From: Phenylobacterium deserti
GTDB lineage: Bacteria; Pseudomonadota; Alphaproteobacteria; Caulobacterales; Caulobacteraceae
DNA: 64,000 nt
Reading direction: 5' to 3'
Assembly (NCBI GenBank): GCA_943332615.1
Contig: CALQQB010000004.1
Coordinates: 62,001-126,000 of the forward strand
Below, one piece after another: positions 1-8,644 of the stretch. Below the pieces are notes generated by a model. It ran no database searches, was not told where the DNA came from, and was given only the letters and a program-made list of their open reading frames with translations. Positions within the stretch are counted from its first letter, which is position 1, and the number at the start of each line of letters is the position of its first letter. The translations under genes and the position numbers were made by a program.

Positions 1-248
1 TCCACGCCCCAGCGGCGGGCGGCCTTGTCGCCGATCGCCGCGATGATCCCCACCGGCTCGTGTCCGGGGATGACCGGCATCGGCGTCCTCAGCACGCCCT
101 CGAACTGCTCGTAGTCGCTGCCGCAAATGCCGCAGGCCTCGATCCGCAGGATCGCGGTGTCGTCCTCGATGTCGGGGATCGGCAGATCGCGCATTTCCAG
201 CCTGCGCGGCGCCGTCTGAACCATCGCGAAGGTCTTGGCGGGAATCAC
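1..248 (-). CDS. Zinc-dependent alcohol dehydrogenase, N-terminal fragment (runs off the window)
   Basis: This is the first ~80 residues of a medium-chain (GroES-like) dehydrogenase that would oxidise an alcohol with NAD(P). Reading from the GTG at 248 (an ATG at 224 is the alternative), the protein has the catalytic zinc signature CGICGSDYEQF followed by the GHEPVG segment, where the glutamate and histidine of the zinc site sit. The family usually starts a few residues before the AMVQTAPRRLE stretch, which favours the GTG. The C-terminal Rossmann domain lies outside the window. It is divergent from the gene at 391 and shares its upstream region. The family is clear but the substrate cannot be told. 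Confidence 0.75.
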   Translation of the reverse strand, partial: MIPAKTFAMVQTAPRRLEMRDLPIPDIEDDTAILRIEACGICGSDYEQFEGVLRTPMPVIPGHEPVGIIAAIGDKAARRWGV

Positions 249-292
249 CGGGTGGGCGCTCCAGGGTGCGCGAACGGACGATCGTCACACGT

Positions 293-314
293 ATATGTCG
301 TGGTCAACGCATAT
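293..314. promoter_or_regulatory. Weak inverted repeat in the divergent promoter region
   Basis: ATATG at 293-297 and CATAT at 310-314 form a short inverted repeat with a 12-base spacer, between the dehydrogenase and the gene at 391. It may be part of an operator for the local IclR or another regulator. The arms are only five bases, so chance is a real alternative. Confidence 0.2.
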
Positions 315-390
315 CTGTTATGACAAGGAACATGCAAGCGCCTCCGAGCAGCGGCCAGCGGATTTCCGCCTCGGCGTCCTCGGACCTGGG

Positions 391-975
391 ATGCACGCCA
401 TGGCCGACGCCGGACCAAGAGTTGCTCCACTCAGCCTGGACGAGGCGACGCGCGCGGCCAAGGCCGCGGGCCTCTCCGAACAGATGGCGCCGCTCAACGT
501 GTTCCGCGTTCTCCTGCATCATCCGGCGGTCGCGGAGGAACTGGTCTCCACGCTCACCACCCTTCTCTTCCGCGGCAACAGGCTGGACGCGCGACTGCGC
601 GAACTGATCATCATGCGGATCGGCTGGCGGACCGGCTCGGTCTATGAATGGACGCAGCACTGGCGGGTGGCGCGCGGGCTCGACATCCCCGAGGCGGACC
701 TGACAGCGACGCGCGACTGGCGGGGCGCAGCGAACCTTTCCGACGCCGACAGGGCGGTGCTGCAGGCCACCGACGACACCCTTGACGCCGGCATGATCGG
801 GGACGCCGCATGGCAGGCCTGCTGCCGCCACCTGCCGACCGAGGTCGAACGGATCGAGTTGGTGGTGGCCATCGGCAACTGGACCATGTTCTCCCAGCTC
901 CTCCGGAGCCTGCGCATTCCCCTGGAGGACGGCGTCGCGGCGTGGCCGCCGGATGGCAAGGCGCCGCAGCGCTGA
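391..975 (+). CDS. Carboxymuconolactone decarboxylase family protein (AhpD-like fold)
   Basis: A 194-residue all-helical protein of the carboxymuconolactone decarboxylase/AhpD superfamily. The core RLRELIIMRIGWRTGSVYEW, followed by TQH, is typical: the ELIIMRIG helix and then the E-W-x2-H motif. The paired redox cysteines of true AhpD are absent, so a peroxidase-reductase role is unlikely. The usual inference for this subgroup is a decarboxylase, lactone-processing or cofactor-free enzyme beside a catabolic operon. The frame is open further upstream, but the homologous part begins near 430. I chose the ATG at 391; 400 is also possible. The gene ends 28 bases before the MaoC gene, so the two are probably co-transcribed. 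Confidence 0.8.
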   Translation: MHAMADAGPRVAPLSLDEATRAAKAAGLSEQMAPLNVFRVLLHHPAVAEELVSTLTTLLFRGNRLDARLRELIIMRIGWRTGSVYEWTQHWRVARGLDIPEADLTATRDWRGAANLSDADRAVLQATDDTLDAGMIGDAAWQACCRHLPTEVERIELVVAIGNWTMFSQLLRSLRIPLEDGVAAWPPDGKAPQR

Positions 976-1003
976 GTTCCCAGCCCCAAACCGGCGAGGC
1001 CCC

Positions 1004-1852
1004 ATGACACGCAAGCCGATCTCATCCGATCTCGTCGGACTCGAGTTTCCCGTCACGACCCAGACCTGGTCCTCCAAGGACACGATGCTCTACGCTCTGG
1101 GGGTCGGGGCGAGGCCAGCCGGGGATCTGGACTTCATCTATGAAGGCCGCGGCCCGAAGGTTCTCCCCACCTATGCGGTCATTCCGGGCGGCACAGCGCT
1201 GAGCGGGATGATGCGCGCCGTCGAGATGCGCCTTGAAATGCTGCTGCACGGAGAACAGTCCATCGAACTGTTCAAACCTCTTCCGCCCGAGGCCAGCGTT
1301 GAGGTGACCGGCAGGATCACCGAGGTCTGGGACAAGGGAAAGGCCGCGGTGCTGGGCGTGGAGAGTGTCGCGCGAGATGCCGACGGCGAGCTCTTCCGGA
1401 CCCACGCGACGCTGTTCGTGCGCGGCGCCGGCGGCTTTGGCGGCGAGCGCGGACCGTCGGGTGGGGATGGCGACACCGTTCCCGACCGCGCCCCGGACAT
1501 TGTGGCCCGCTTCAATACTCGCCCTGAACAAGGCGCGATCTACCGGCTCTCCGGCGACCGCAATCCCATCCACATCGATCCGGAGTTCGCCAAGATGGGC
1601 GGTTTCGACGCGCCATTCATGCATGGGCTTTGCACATACGGCATCGTGGGTCGGGCTATCCTGCTCGAACTGTGCGCCGACGATCCCGCCGCTTTCCGGT
1701 CGTTCCGGGGCCGCTTCGCTGACCGAGTGCAATACGGCGACACGATCGTCACCAAGTTCTGGCGCACGGGCGATGGTGAGGCGATCATTCAGGGTGAAAC
1801 CGAGGACGGCCGGATTGTCCTGTCGCAAGCCAAGGCCACGTTCCTGAGCTAG
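1004..1852 (+). CDS. MaoC-type 2-enoyl-CoA hydratase with two hotdog domains
   Basis: A 282-residue protein like the hydratase-2 unit of eukaryotic multifunctional enzyme type 2, which adds water to trans-2-enoyl-CoA to give (R)-3-hydroxyacyl-CoA. The N-terminal half is a degenerate hotdog. The C-terminal half has the catalytic motif SGDRNPIHIDPEFAKMGGF, with its Asp and His, followed by a MHG turn. The ATG at 1004 follows an AGGC-rich leader and avoids a long overlap with the preceding gene. The IclR regulator follows 10 bases after the stop, so this looks like one operon in which the regulator is the last gene. The family assignment is strong; the acyl chain handled is unknown. Confidence 0.85.
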   Translation: MTRKPISSDLVGLEFPVTTQTWSSKDTMLYALGVGARPAGDLDFIYEGRGPKVLPTYAVIPGGTALSGMMRAVEMRLEMLLHGEQSIELFKPLPPEASVEVTGRITEVWDKGKAAVLGVESVARDADGELFRTHATLFVRGAGGFGGERGPSGGDGDTVPDRAPDIVARFNTRPEQGAIYRLSGDRNPIHIDPEFAKMGGFDAPFMHGLCTYGIVGRAILLELCADDPAAFRSFRGRFADRVQYGDTIVTKFWRTGDGEAIIQGETEDGRIVLSQAKATFLS

Positions 1853-1862
1853 AAACGACGCC

Positions 1863-2645
1863 ATGCAGAAGCCCGACCCGTCCATCGTCAAATCCGCGGC
1901 CAGGACGCTGGAGATTTTCGAATACTTCGACGAAGTGCGCCGGCCCGCGCATATCCAGGATGTGGCGGTGGCGCTGGGGTATCCACATTCGAGCACAGGC
2001 GCGCTGCTCCGCAGCCTAGCCGACCTCGGCTATCTTGAGTTTTCCGCCGAGGACAAGACTTTCTTCCCCTCCATCCGGGTGTCACTCCTCGGACACTGGG
2101 TCGGGGACGAGATCCTTCCGCTGCGGCGCATCCAGCAACAGATGCGCGAGATCGCGGAGCAAACCCAGATGACCGTGGTGCTGGGCGCGGCGAGCGGCGG
2201 CTATTGCCAATATGTGCGTGTGATCGAGGGCACGACGCCGATCCGCTACCACGTCAAGGCGGGGACGCGGCGATGCCTTGCCCGCTCGACCCTGGGCCGG
2301 GTGCTGCTGGCGATGGAAGTCCCGGATCGCCGGGCGCAGCTGATCGCCGAATCGCTCGCGGTCTGGGACGGCGACGAGGCGCCGGCGAGCCCCGAAGCCA
2401 TCGCCGGGGATGTGGCCCAGGTCGCGGCGCGCGGCCATGCGTTCAACTCCGGACTGGTGAACGCCAACGCGGCGATGCTGGCCATTCCCCTGGCGGTGAG
2501 TCCGCCGGCGCGTCCGCTGGCGCTGGGCCTGGCCGCCCCCAAGGATCTCTTCCGGAGTCGCCGGCCGGAGTTGCTCCAGGTCATGCGCAGCGTCCTGGGC
2601 AGCCTTGGAGCCTCAGACCGGCGTCCGGCCCAGAAGACCGCCTGA
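1863..2645 (+). CDS. IclR family transcriptional regulator
   Basis: A 260-residue IclR-type regulator. Residues ~8-70 form the winged helix-turn-helix (KSAARTLEIFEYF, then a recognition region around HSSTGALLRSLADLGYLEF). The rest is the GAF-like effector domain that binds a small aromatic or acyl ligand. It probably controls the surrounding catabolic genes. The order CMD-like protein, hydratase, regulator, all on one strand with small gaps, supports autoregulation. The opposite-strand thioesterase ends 17 bases beyond its stop, so the two transcripts converge here. Confidence 0.9.
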   Translation: MQKPDPSIVKSAARTLEIFEYFDEVRRPAHIQDVAVALGYPHSSTGALLRSLADLGYLEFSAEDKTFFPSIRVSLLGHWVGDEILPLRRIQQQMREIAEQTQMTVVLGAASGGYCQYVRVIEGTTPIRYHVKAGTRRCLARSTLGRVLLAMEVPDRRAQLIAESLAVWDGDEAPASPEAIAGDVAQVAARGHAFNSGLVNANAAMLAIPLAVSPPARPLALGLAAPKDLFRSRRPELLQVMRSVLGSLGASDRRPAQKTA

Positions 2646-2661
2646 GCGGCGGCGAGCGACG

Positions 2662-3105
2662 TCAGGCGGGCCTGGGGTTCTGGATCAGCACGGTCCCCTG
2701 CGCGGAGCAGCAGAGCCGGCCCTCGTTCTCCATCTCGATCCGGACGACGGCGGTCTGCTTGGTCATCGATATGATCTCCGCCTGCGCCGTGACCGTCCCG
2801 CGGCTTACCGGCGCCAGAAGGTTGATCTTGAACTCGGTGGTCGCCGCCCACTGGCCCTTCTCCATGTGCGGATAGCAGACACATCCCAGCACGTGGTCGC
2901 AGGCGGCCGACAAGACGCCCCCGTGCATGTTGCCGAAGCCGGTCAGCAGCTTCGGATCGACCGCCATCTCCGCCGTCAACCGCCCCGGCTCCATGGCGAC
3001 GATCCGCAAGCCCAGGAACTCCGGGAGGCCGGTCATCCGATTGCTCGAGGCCATGAAGCCCTCGACCATCTCGGCGTGGAATTCGGGCATTCGGCGCACG
3101 GTCAT
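2662..3105 (-). CDS. PaaI-like hotdog thioesterase
   Basis: A 147-residue single-hotdog acyl-CoA thioesterase of the PaaI group, which hydrolyses aryl- or acyl-CoA to free coenzyme A. The signature NMHGGVLSAACDHVLG carries the His-Gly-Gly turn and the acidic residue of the active site. The start at 3105 is chosen because GGAAGGA lies seven bases upstream on the minus strand and because it leaves a 19-base gap to the upstream flavoprotein gene rather than an overlap. Same strand as the flavoprotein and the enoyl-CoA hydratase, so one minus-strand operon is likely. Confidence 0.85.
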   Translation of the reverse strand: MTVRRMPEFHAEMVEGFMASSNRMTGLPEFLGLRIVAMEPGRLTAEMAVDPKLLTGFGNMHGGVLSAACDHVLGCVCYPHMEKGQWAATTEFKINLLAPVSRGTVTAQAEIISMTKQTAVVRIEMENEGRLCCSAQGTVLIQNPRPA

Positions 3106-3124
3106 CGGCATTTCCTTCCAGGGT

Positions 3125-4267
3125 TCAGAGATAGCGATCGGCGCGGGCAAGGGCGATCTCGGCGCCGCCCACGAGATCTTCCAAAACCTCGCGGGCCGGT
3201 CGGATGGCCTTGATGAGACCCATGCCCTGGCCGGCGAATCCCGGGGCTATGTCCTTGCGCTGGTCGTGGGTCGCTGCGGCCAGCACCGGTCCTGCGATCA
3301 TCGACTGGAAGGGCATCGGCAGGGGCTGCTTGTCCGCGTCGACCCAGGCCTGCGCCCACTTGTTGCGGATGATCCGCGCCGGCTTGCCGGTGACCGACTT
3401 CGACACCACCGTGTCGCCGTCGCCGTATTCCACGAGGACTTCCTTCTGGAACTGCTGGATTCCAGCCTCTTCCGTGGCCAGGAACGCGGTGCCGACCCAG
3501 GCGCCCTCGGCGCCCAGCATCATAGCCGCGGCCACCCCGCGACCGTCGGTGATCCCGCCGGCCCCGAGCACAGGCATTCGCCCGTCCATGGCGTCCACCA
3601 CCTGCGGGATCAGCGCCATGGTTCCGATGGGAGAGTTGTGTCCGCCCCCATCATGGCCCTGGGCGACGACGACGTCGATGCCGGACGACGCCACCTGCAG
3701 CGCATGCTTCACCGAGCCGATGACCGCCATCACCTTCGTGCCATTCTCGCGGAGCCGCTCCATCCAGGGTCCTGGATTTCCAAGGCCGGCGGCGTAGACC
3801 GGCACCTTCTCGTCGATGACCACCTCCATCTGCGCCTCGAAGAACTCCTTGGAGAAGAACGCCGGGCCGCCGCGAGCCTCGGCGTTCGTGGCGTCGCGCG
3901 GGCGTGCGATCTTTTGCAGGCCTTCCTGATGCATGAAATCCGCCGCGAACGCCTGATAGTCGCCGATCAGCTCCATGGGAGACGGTTTGCCGCCCCCTCC
4001 GGAGGCCGCCGCCGCATCCACCACCTCGCGGCGCACCGAGGCGGGAAGCAGGGTGTCGACGCCGAACGGCTTGTCGGTGAGCGATCGCACCTCGCGGATC
4101 CAGGCGCGAAGCTCGGCGGGCGAGCAGGCCGCAGCACCCAGGATTCCCAGACCCCCGGCGTTTGAGACGGCCGCCGCCAGGCGGGGAACGCTGGCGCCGC
4201 CCATTCCGGCAAGGACGATGGGATATTGAATGCCGAAAATCTCGCAGATGCGGCTGTGCAACGCCAT
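3125..4267 (-). CDS. Nitronate monooxygenase family FMN protein
   Basis: A 380-residue TIM-barrel flavoprotein of the 2-nitropropane dioxygenase/nitronate monooxygenase family. It opens with MALHSRICEIFGIQYPIV and the AGMGG loop, carries AQGHDGGGH in mid-barrel, and has the FMN phosphate loop GAGGITDGRGVAAAMMLGA. Members oxidise nitronates, but many, especially beside thioesterase and enoyl-CoA hydratase genes as here, act as FMN-dependent enoyl or acyl reductases of unknown substrate. Reading is open further upstream without homology; the ATG at 4267 fits the conserved N-terminus. The gap to the hydratase stop is 46 bases. Confidence 0.88.
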   Translation of the reverse strand: MALHSRICEIFGIQYPIVLAGMGGASVPRLAAAVSNAGGLGILGAAACSPAELRAWIREVRSLTDKPFGVDTLLPASVRREVVDAAAASGGGGKPSPMELIGDYQAFAADFMHQEGLQKIARPRDATNAEARGGPAFFSKEFFEAQMEVVIDEKVPVYAAGLGNPGPWMERLRENGTKVMAVIGSVKHALQVASSGIDVVVAQGHDGGGHNSPIGTMALIPQVVDAMDGRMPVLGAGGITDGRGVAAAMMLGAEGAWVGTAFLATEEAGIQQFQKEVLVEYGDGDTVVSKSVTGKPARIIRNKWAQAWVDADKQPLPMPFQSMIAGPVLAAATHDQRKDIAPGFAGQGMGLIKAIRPAREVLEDLVGGAEIALARADRYL

Positions 4268-4313
4268 AGAGGGATTCCTTGTCTCTTGTGGGCGGGATCG
4301 CGGAGTGGCGGAG

Positions 4314-5124
4314 TTAGCGTCCTTTGAAGACGGGCTTGCGTTTCTGCATGAAGGCGAGCGGGCCCTCTCGCGCATCCTCGGTCCGAAACACCGGCGCCGC
4401 CATTTCGGACTCGATCTGCATGGCCTCGGCCTCCGGCCGCCCCAGGCAGGCCCGAGCGGACCGGCGGATGGCCTGCACAGCGATCGGCCCGTTGGCCGCG
4501 ATGCGCTCGGCCAATTCCAGCGCGGCGGGCAGGACTTCAGCCTGGGGCACGACGCGATTGAGGAACCCCAGCGCAAGCGCCTCGGCGGCCGTGATCAGGT
4601 CGCCGGTAAGCAACAGCTCCATGGCGCGGGCATAAGGGATCTGGCGTGGCAACCGCACCGTTGAGCCACCCCCGGGGAAGATCGCCCATTTGACCTCCTG
4701 CACGCCGAGCCTGGCCGTATCGGACGCGATACGGAGGTCCGTCCCCTGGGCGAGTTCCATACCGCCGGCGATCGCATGGCCGTTGATCGCCGCGATCACC
4801 GGCTTGACCACATCAAACGTCCGCAGAAGCCCCCGGCCGAGCATTTCTTTGTCAGCCAGCAGGCGCCGATCCGATTTCGTCCTCCGGCGGGCGGGCGCGA
4901 CTCATCAGCGGGATGAATCGTCCGAGGTCCGCCCCGGAACAGAAGGCCTTGTCGCCGGCGCCGGTGACCACGGCGACGCGGATCTCCGGATCGTCCCGCA
5001 CCTGGGTCCACGTGTCCGCCAAGCGAACGAGCATCTCCGGGGAGATGGCGTTTCGCGCCTCGGGTCGATTGAGGGTGATGACCGCCACGTGTCCGCACCG
5101 CTCGAAATTGACGACCTCGCCCAT
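4314..5124 (-). pseudogene. Enoyl-CoA hydratase (crotonase) split by a +1 frameshift
   Basis: The two halves together give a normal crotonase of ~269 residues. The first part (5124 to ~4877) encodes the N-terminus through the oxyanion-hole segment CSGADLGRF. The second part (to 4314) resumes with SDRRLLADKEM and carries GHAIAGGMELAQG, the second oxyanion-hole and catalytic-Glu region, and ends in FKGR. Removing one A from the AAA run at 4875-4877 (minus sense) restores a continuous frame. As read, translation stops after ~90 residues, which would give no enzyme. A sequencing error is as likely as a real mutation. It would be the first gene of the minus-strand operon with the flavoprotein and thioesterase. 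Confidence 0.85.
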
Positions 5125-5134
5125 GCACCCTCCG

Positions 5135-5146
5135 ACACATATGTGT
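5135..5146. promoter_or_regulatory. Perfect 12-base palindrome upstream of the hydratase gene
   Basis: ACACATATGTGT lies 11 bases upstream of the hydratase start. A further GTGTC follows at 5153-5157 and could pair with GACAC at 5134-5138. It sits where an operator for the minus-strand operon would be, between that operon and the TetR gene. A similar CACGTATATG word occurs near 289-297 in front of the other catabolic genes. Function is inferred from position and symmetry only. Confidence 0.4.
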
Positions 5147-5234
5147 TTTCTTGTGTCATCCTCATGCTACGCTGGCTAGCCCTAGCTAGGAAGAAGTCTC
5201 GGACGCTTCGATCGACTTGGGACGAACGCCACAC

Positions 5235-5870
5235 CTAACGCACGCCCCGCAGGAACATCGCCCATGCGGCGTCGAAATAGGTGTCCGCCGCTTCTTGAGT
5301 CGGGAACGGCGTACGTCCGAACAGTGCCTGCTGGGTCGGCCATCCCGCGAGCAGGCTGATCATAAGGATGTGGGTCATCTCGGGGTCGTGCATCCGAATC
5401 TGACCGGCCGCCGCCGCCGCGCGCAGCAAGCGATTGATGAGGCCCCACATGGGCGCCATCAGGTCATCAAGCAGATGCTCCCCCAATTCCGGGAAACGTC
5501 CCACTTCCGCGACGAGAATACGCTCAAGCTGGACGACATCCGGCTTGAGCACAAAGTCGAAGAAGAGCCGGCAGCTTTCCTTCAGGGCCTCGATCGGGTT
5601 TTCCTGGGCGGTCTCTGCCGTGGACGCGGCCTCGAACAAGCGCCGCGCCTGTCCGTGGACCACCTCGAGGAACAGCCCTTCCTTGGACGCGAAGCGGCGA
5701 TAGATCGTCTGCTTCCCCGACCCGGCCGCGGCCGCGATCTGTTCGATGGACGTCGCGACGAAGCCCTGATCGATGAAGAGGCGCGTGGCGGTATCGACGA
5801 TATGGCGAAAGATCTCGCCTGACGCCTGCTGGTCAGGTCGCCCGACCCGTCGAGGGAGTTCCGCTGTCAT
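5235..5870 (-). CDS. TetR family transcriptional repressor
   Basis: A 211-residue TetR/AcrR regulator. Residues ~20-65 form the helix-turn-helix, with [20 protein letters not shown] and [11 protein letters not shown]. The helical ligand domain follows, ending [11 protein letters not shown]. The ATG at 5870 is preferred over the one at 5894 because the first eight residues of the longer form are not typical. It is divergent from the emrA-like gene at 5973 with 102 bases between. An inverted repeat in that space makes it the probable local repressor of the efflux operon, relieved by a toxic substrate. It could instead act on the hydratase operon downstream. Confidence 0.9.
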   Translation of the reverse strand: MTAELPRRVGRPDQQASGEIFRHIVDTATRLFIDQGFVATSIEQIAAAAGSGKQTIYRRFASKEGLFLEVVHGQARRLFEAASTAETAQENPIEALKESCRLFFDFVLKPDVVQLERILVAEVGRFPELGEHLLDDLMAPMWGLINRLLRAAAAAGQIRMHDPEMTHILMISLLAGWPTQQALFGRTPFPTQEAADTYFDAAWAMFLRGVR

Positions 5871-5930
5871 TGGACTTGCCTCAGCTCCTCGCAATCCGCG
5901 CGGCGTCTTGCCCGATCACCCGAGGCCTCG

Positions 5931-5959
5931 TATGTGAACGATACCGTCTCGATCACATA
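5931..5959. promoter_or_regulatory. Candidate TetR operator in the tetR-emrA divergent region
   Basis: TATGTGAACGA at 5931-5941 and TCGATCACATA at 5949-5959 are inverted copies matching at 10 of 11 positions across a 7-base spacer. The element ends 13 bases before the emrA start codon and lies 60 bases from the tetR start. Size, symmetry and location are those of a TetR-type operator able to shut off both genes. Confidence 0.5.
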
Positions 5960-5972
5960 GTGGCGCCTGTCG

Positions 5973-7127
5973 ATGGATGATCTAGCGGCCTCCGACGCGA
6001 TCCGGCCCGAACGGGATGAACCGGCCGTCGAGAGCTCCGCACCTCGAGGCCAGGGACGCGGTCGACTGGCGCTGACCATGGTCGTGCTGGCCATCCTGAT
6101 CGGCCTCGCCGGGCTGCTGCTCCATTGGTGGACCGTTGGACGATTTGTTCAAACCACCAACGACGCATTCCTGCAGGCCGACCAGGTGACGGTCGCGTCC
6201 AAGCTGGCCGGCTACGTCGAGGCGGTGTTGGTGCGGGACAACCAGGATGTCCGAGCCGATCAGCCGCTGGTGCGGATCGACGTCCGCGACGTCCAGGCGC
6301 GCCTCGACCAGGCGAACGCGCAGGTCGCGCAGGGCGCAGCGGCGATCGGCCAAGCCCAGGCTCAGATCGCGCTGCAGGACGCCCAGATCGTCCAGGCCCA
6401 GGCCCAGCTCGCAGCGGCGCGGGCGAGCCTCGCGTTCGCATCTGGCGAGGTCGACCGCTATGGACCTCTGGTCCAGGTCGGCGCGGAGACCCGGGAACGC
6501 CTCGAACAACTGCGGAACAACCGCGATCAGGCGAGCGCCCAGACTCAGGCGGCCGCCGCCCAGGTGCTGGCTGGGCAGCGTCAGATCGGCGCCCTCAGGA
6601 CCCACGTGCAGGTGGCGGAAGCCCAAAGCCAGCAGGCTCTGGCTCAGGCACGTCAGGCGCGCCATGCCGTCGACGACGCGGTGATCCGCGCCAGCCTCGA
6701 CGGCCGGATCGGGGACCGGTCGGTCCGCGCCGGACAGTTTGTGCAGCCCGGCACGCGGTTGATGACGGTCGTGCCCGTGCAATCCATCTATCTCGTCGCC
6801 AATTTCAAGGAGACCCAACTCGGTCGCATGCGCCGCGGCCAGCCGGTGGAGATCAGGGTCGATGCGCTCGCTGGGCAGAGGCTCAGGGGCGTGATCGAGA
6901 GCTTCTCCCCCGGGACCGCCGCCCAGTTCGCCCTGCTCCCCGCGAACAACGCCACCGGCAACTTCACCAAGATCGTGCAGCGGGTCCCGGTCCGGATTCG
7001 TGTCGATGCCCCTGCAAATCTGCGCACGAGGCTGCTGCCCGGCCTCTCGGCCGAGGTGTCGGTGGACACGCGCCACCTCTCCGCATCGGCCTGCGACGGC
7101 GTCCGATGCCGCGACGCCGGGCGATGA
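5973..7127 (+). CDS. EmrA-like membrane fusion protein (HlyD family)
   Basis: A 384-residue periplasmic adaptor for an MFS drug exporter. One transmembrane anchor lies at residues ~32-52 (VVLAILIGLAGLLLHWW), followed by the TTNDAFLQADQVTVASKLAG lipoyl half that is typical of EmrA, a long Gln/Ala-rich coiled-coil hairpin (~100-240), the second lipoyl half and a beta-barrel with VANFKETQLGRMRRGQPVE. The ATG at 5973 follows the inverted repeat directly. It overlaps the MFS gene by four bases (ATGA), giving translational coupling. With the next two genes it would form a tripartite pump from inner membrane to outside. Confidence 0.88.
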   Translation: MDDLAASDAIRPERDEPAVESSAPRGQGRGRLALTMVVLAILIGLAGLLLHWWTVGRFVQTTNDAFLQADQVTVASKLAGYVEAVLVRDNQDVRADQPLVRIDVRDVQARLDQANAQVAQGAAAIGQAQAQIALQDAQIVQAQAQLAAARASLAFASGEVDRYGPLVQVGAETRERLEQLRNNRDQASAQTQAAAAQVLAGQRQIGALRTHVQVAEAQSQQALAQARQARHAVDDAVIRASLDGRIGDRSVRAGQFVQPGTRLMTVVPVQSIYLVANFKETQLGRMRRGQPVEIRVDALAGQRLRGVIESFSPGTAAQFALLPANNATGNFTKIVQRVPVRIRVDAPANLRTRLLPGLSAEVSVDTRHLSASACDGVRCRDAGR

Positions 7128-8644
7128 GCGAGCACGCATCAGCTCATCCCGACAAAGCCGGCGCCGGCGCCTGGCCGGCGGTCGCAGCCGGGACCATCGG
7201 TGCGTTCATGGCGACGCTCGATATCTCCATCGTCAACGCTTCCCTGCCAACGATTCAGGGCGAGATCGGGGCCAGCGGCGCCGAAGGAACCTGGATCTCC
7301 ACCGCCTATCTGGTGGCCGAGATCGTGATGATCCCGATGGCGGACTGGCTGGCGAAAATCTTCGGCCTGCGCGGCTTCCTGCTGATCGTTACGGTCCTCT
7401 TCACGGGATTCTCCGTGATGTGCGGCGTGTCGCAGGACCTGAGCCAGATGATCGTGGGGCGGGTGGGCCAGGGGTTCACCGGCGGGGCGATGATCCCCAT
7501 GGCCATGACCATTGTCGCCACGCGCCTGCCGCCCCGCCAGCAGCCGCTGGGCTTGGCGCTGTTCGGCATGACCGCGGTCCTGGGACCGGTGCTCGGTCCG
7601 GTCATTGGCGGCTGGCTGACCGAGAATGTCAGCTGGCACTATGCCTTCTTCCTGAACGTACCGATGGGCCTCGGGCTCGTCGGCCTGCTCATCGGAGGCC
7701 TCCCGCGCGCCCGCGTCCGATGGGGCATGTTCGCGGAAACCGACGTCCTGGGCGTCGCGGGTCTCATCCTGGGCCTCGGCGGCCTGACCATCGTGCTGGA
7801 GGAAGGTCAGCGTGAGCGCTGGCTTGAATCCGCGTTCATCAACAGCCTGATCCTTGTTTCGCTGGCCGGCTGCCTCCTGCTGGCCGCCGGCCAGCTCTTT
7901 AGCCGGCGACCGGTTGTCCAGCTTCGCATCCTGTTCCAGCGTAGCTTCGGCGCCGTCTTCGTCGTGACCTTGATGGTGGGCGCCGTCTTCTACAGCGTCC
8001 TCTACCTCATTCCCCAGTTCCTGGCGCTGGTGGCAGGCTATAACGCCGAGCAGTCCGGCGGCGTGAACATGATCAGCGGGGTACCGACGATCATGATGCT
8101 GGCGGCTTTTCCGCTGCTCGTCCGGCTGATCGACCTGCGCGTCGCGATCGCCATGGGCCTTGTTCTGTATGCCGTGAGCTGCTTCCTGGATTCGAGCCTG
8201 ACGTCGGCATCGGCCGGACCCCAGTTCTTCTGGACGCAGGTCGTGCGCGGCTTCGCGATGTTCTTCTCAATGATGTTCCTCAACCAGGCGGCCGCGACTT
8301 CTGTGCCTCAGGAGCTGGCAGGTGACGCCTCAGGCCTGTTCAACGCGGCGCGCAATCTGGGTGGCTCGGTTGGCCTGGCGAGCGTCGGCGCGCTGCAGGA
8401 TCAGCGCACGACGTTTCACGCCGCGCGCCTGACCGAGACGCTCGGCGCCAATGGGCTCGCCGGCCAGGACGCGGTCGCCGCTCACGGGATGGCCTGGCTG
8501 GATCGACAAATCCACGGCCAAGCCACCGTGATGGCGTTCGCCGACGCTTACTGGGTGCTGGGCGTGTCGATGGTCCTGATGATCCCGCTGGTCCTGCTCT
8601 TGAAGCCTCTGCCGAAGGGGGCGAGCCTTTCGCTCGCCGCGTGA
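7124..8644 (+). CDS. EmrB-like MFS drug exporter (DHA2, 14 TM)
   Basis: A 506-residue proton-driven drug antiporter of the DHA2 family. The conserved start of TM1 is seen (GAFMATLDISIVNASLPTIQ), then motif A variants around AKIFGLRGFLL and the antiporter motif C region GMTAVLGPVLGPVIGG in TM5. The ATG at 7124 overlaps the emrA stop. The frame is open upstream for 333 codons but that stretch is only the shadow of emrA. The stop overlaps the start of the outer-membrane partner, so all three are made from one message. Confidence 0.9.
   Translation: MSEHASAHPDKAGAGAWPAVAAGTIGAFMATLDISIVNASLPTIQGEIGASGAEGTWISTAYLVAEIVMIPMADWLAKIFGLRGFLLIVTVLFTGFSVMCGVSQDLSQMIVGRVGQGFTGGAMIPMAMTIVATRLPPRQQPLGLALFGMTAVLGPVLGPVIGGWLTENVSWHYAFFLNVPMGLGLVGLLIGGLPRARVRWGMFAETDVLGVAGLILGLGGLTIVLEEGQRERWLESAFINSLILVSLAGCLLLAAGQLFSRRPVVQLRILFQRSFGAVFVVTLMVGAVFYSVLYLIPQFLALVAGYNAEQSGGVNMISGVPTIMMLAAFPLLVRLIDLRVAIAMGLVLYAVSCFLDSSLTSASAGPQFFWTQVVRGFAMFFSMMFLNQAAATSVPQELAGDASGLFNAARNLGGSVGLASVGALQDQRTTFHAARLTETLGANGLAGQDAVAAHGMAWLDRQIHGQATVMAFADAYWVLGVSMVLMIPLVLLLKPLPKGASLSLAA

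Noticed and set aside
2927-4165. Plus-strand open frame of 412 codons over the thioesterase and flavoprotein.
   Set aside because: Shadow of two well-supported minus-strand genes.
6125-7123. Long N-terminal extension of the first MFS exporter in its own frame.
   Set aside because: The stretch overlaps emrA in another frame and is Arg/Gly/Pro-rich. The exporter starts at 7124 with an ATGA overlap.
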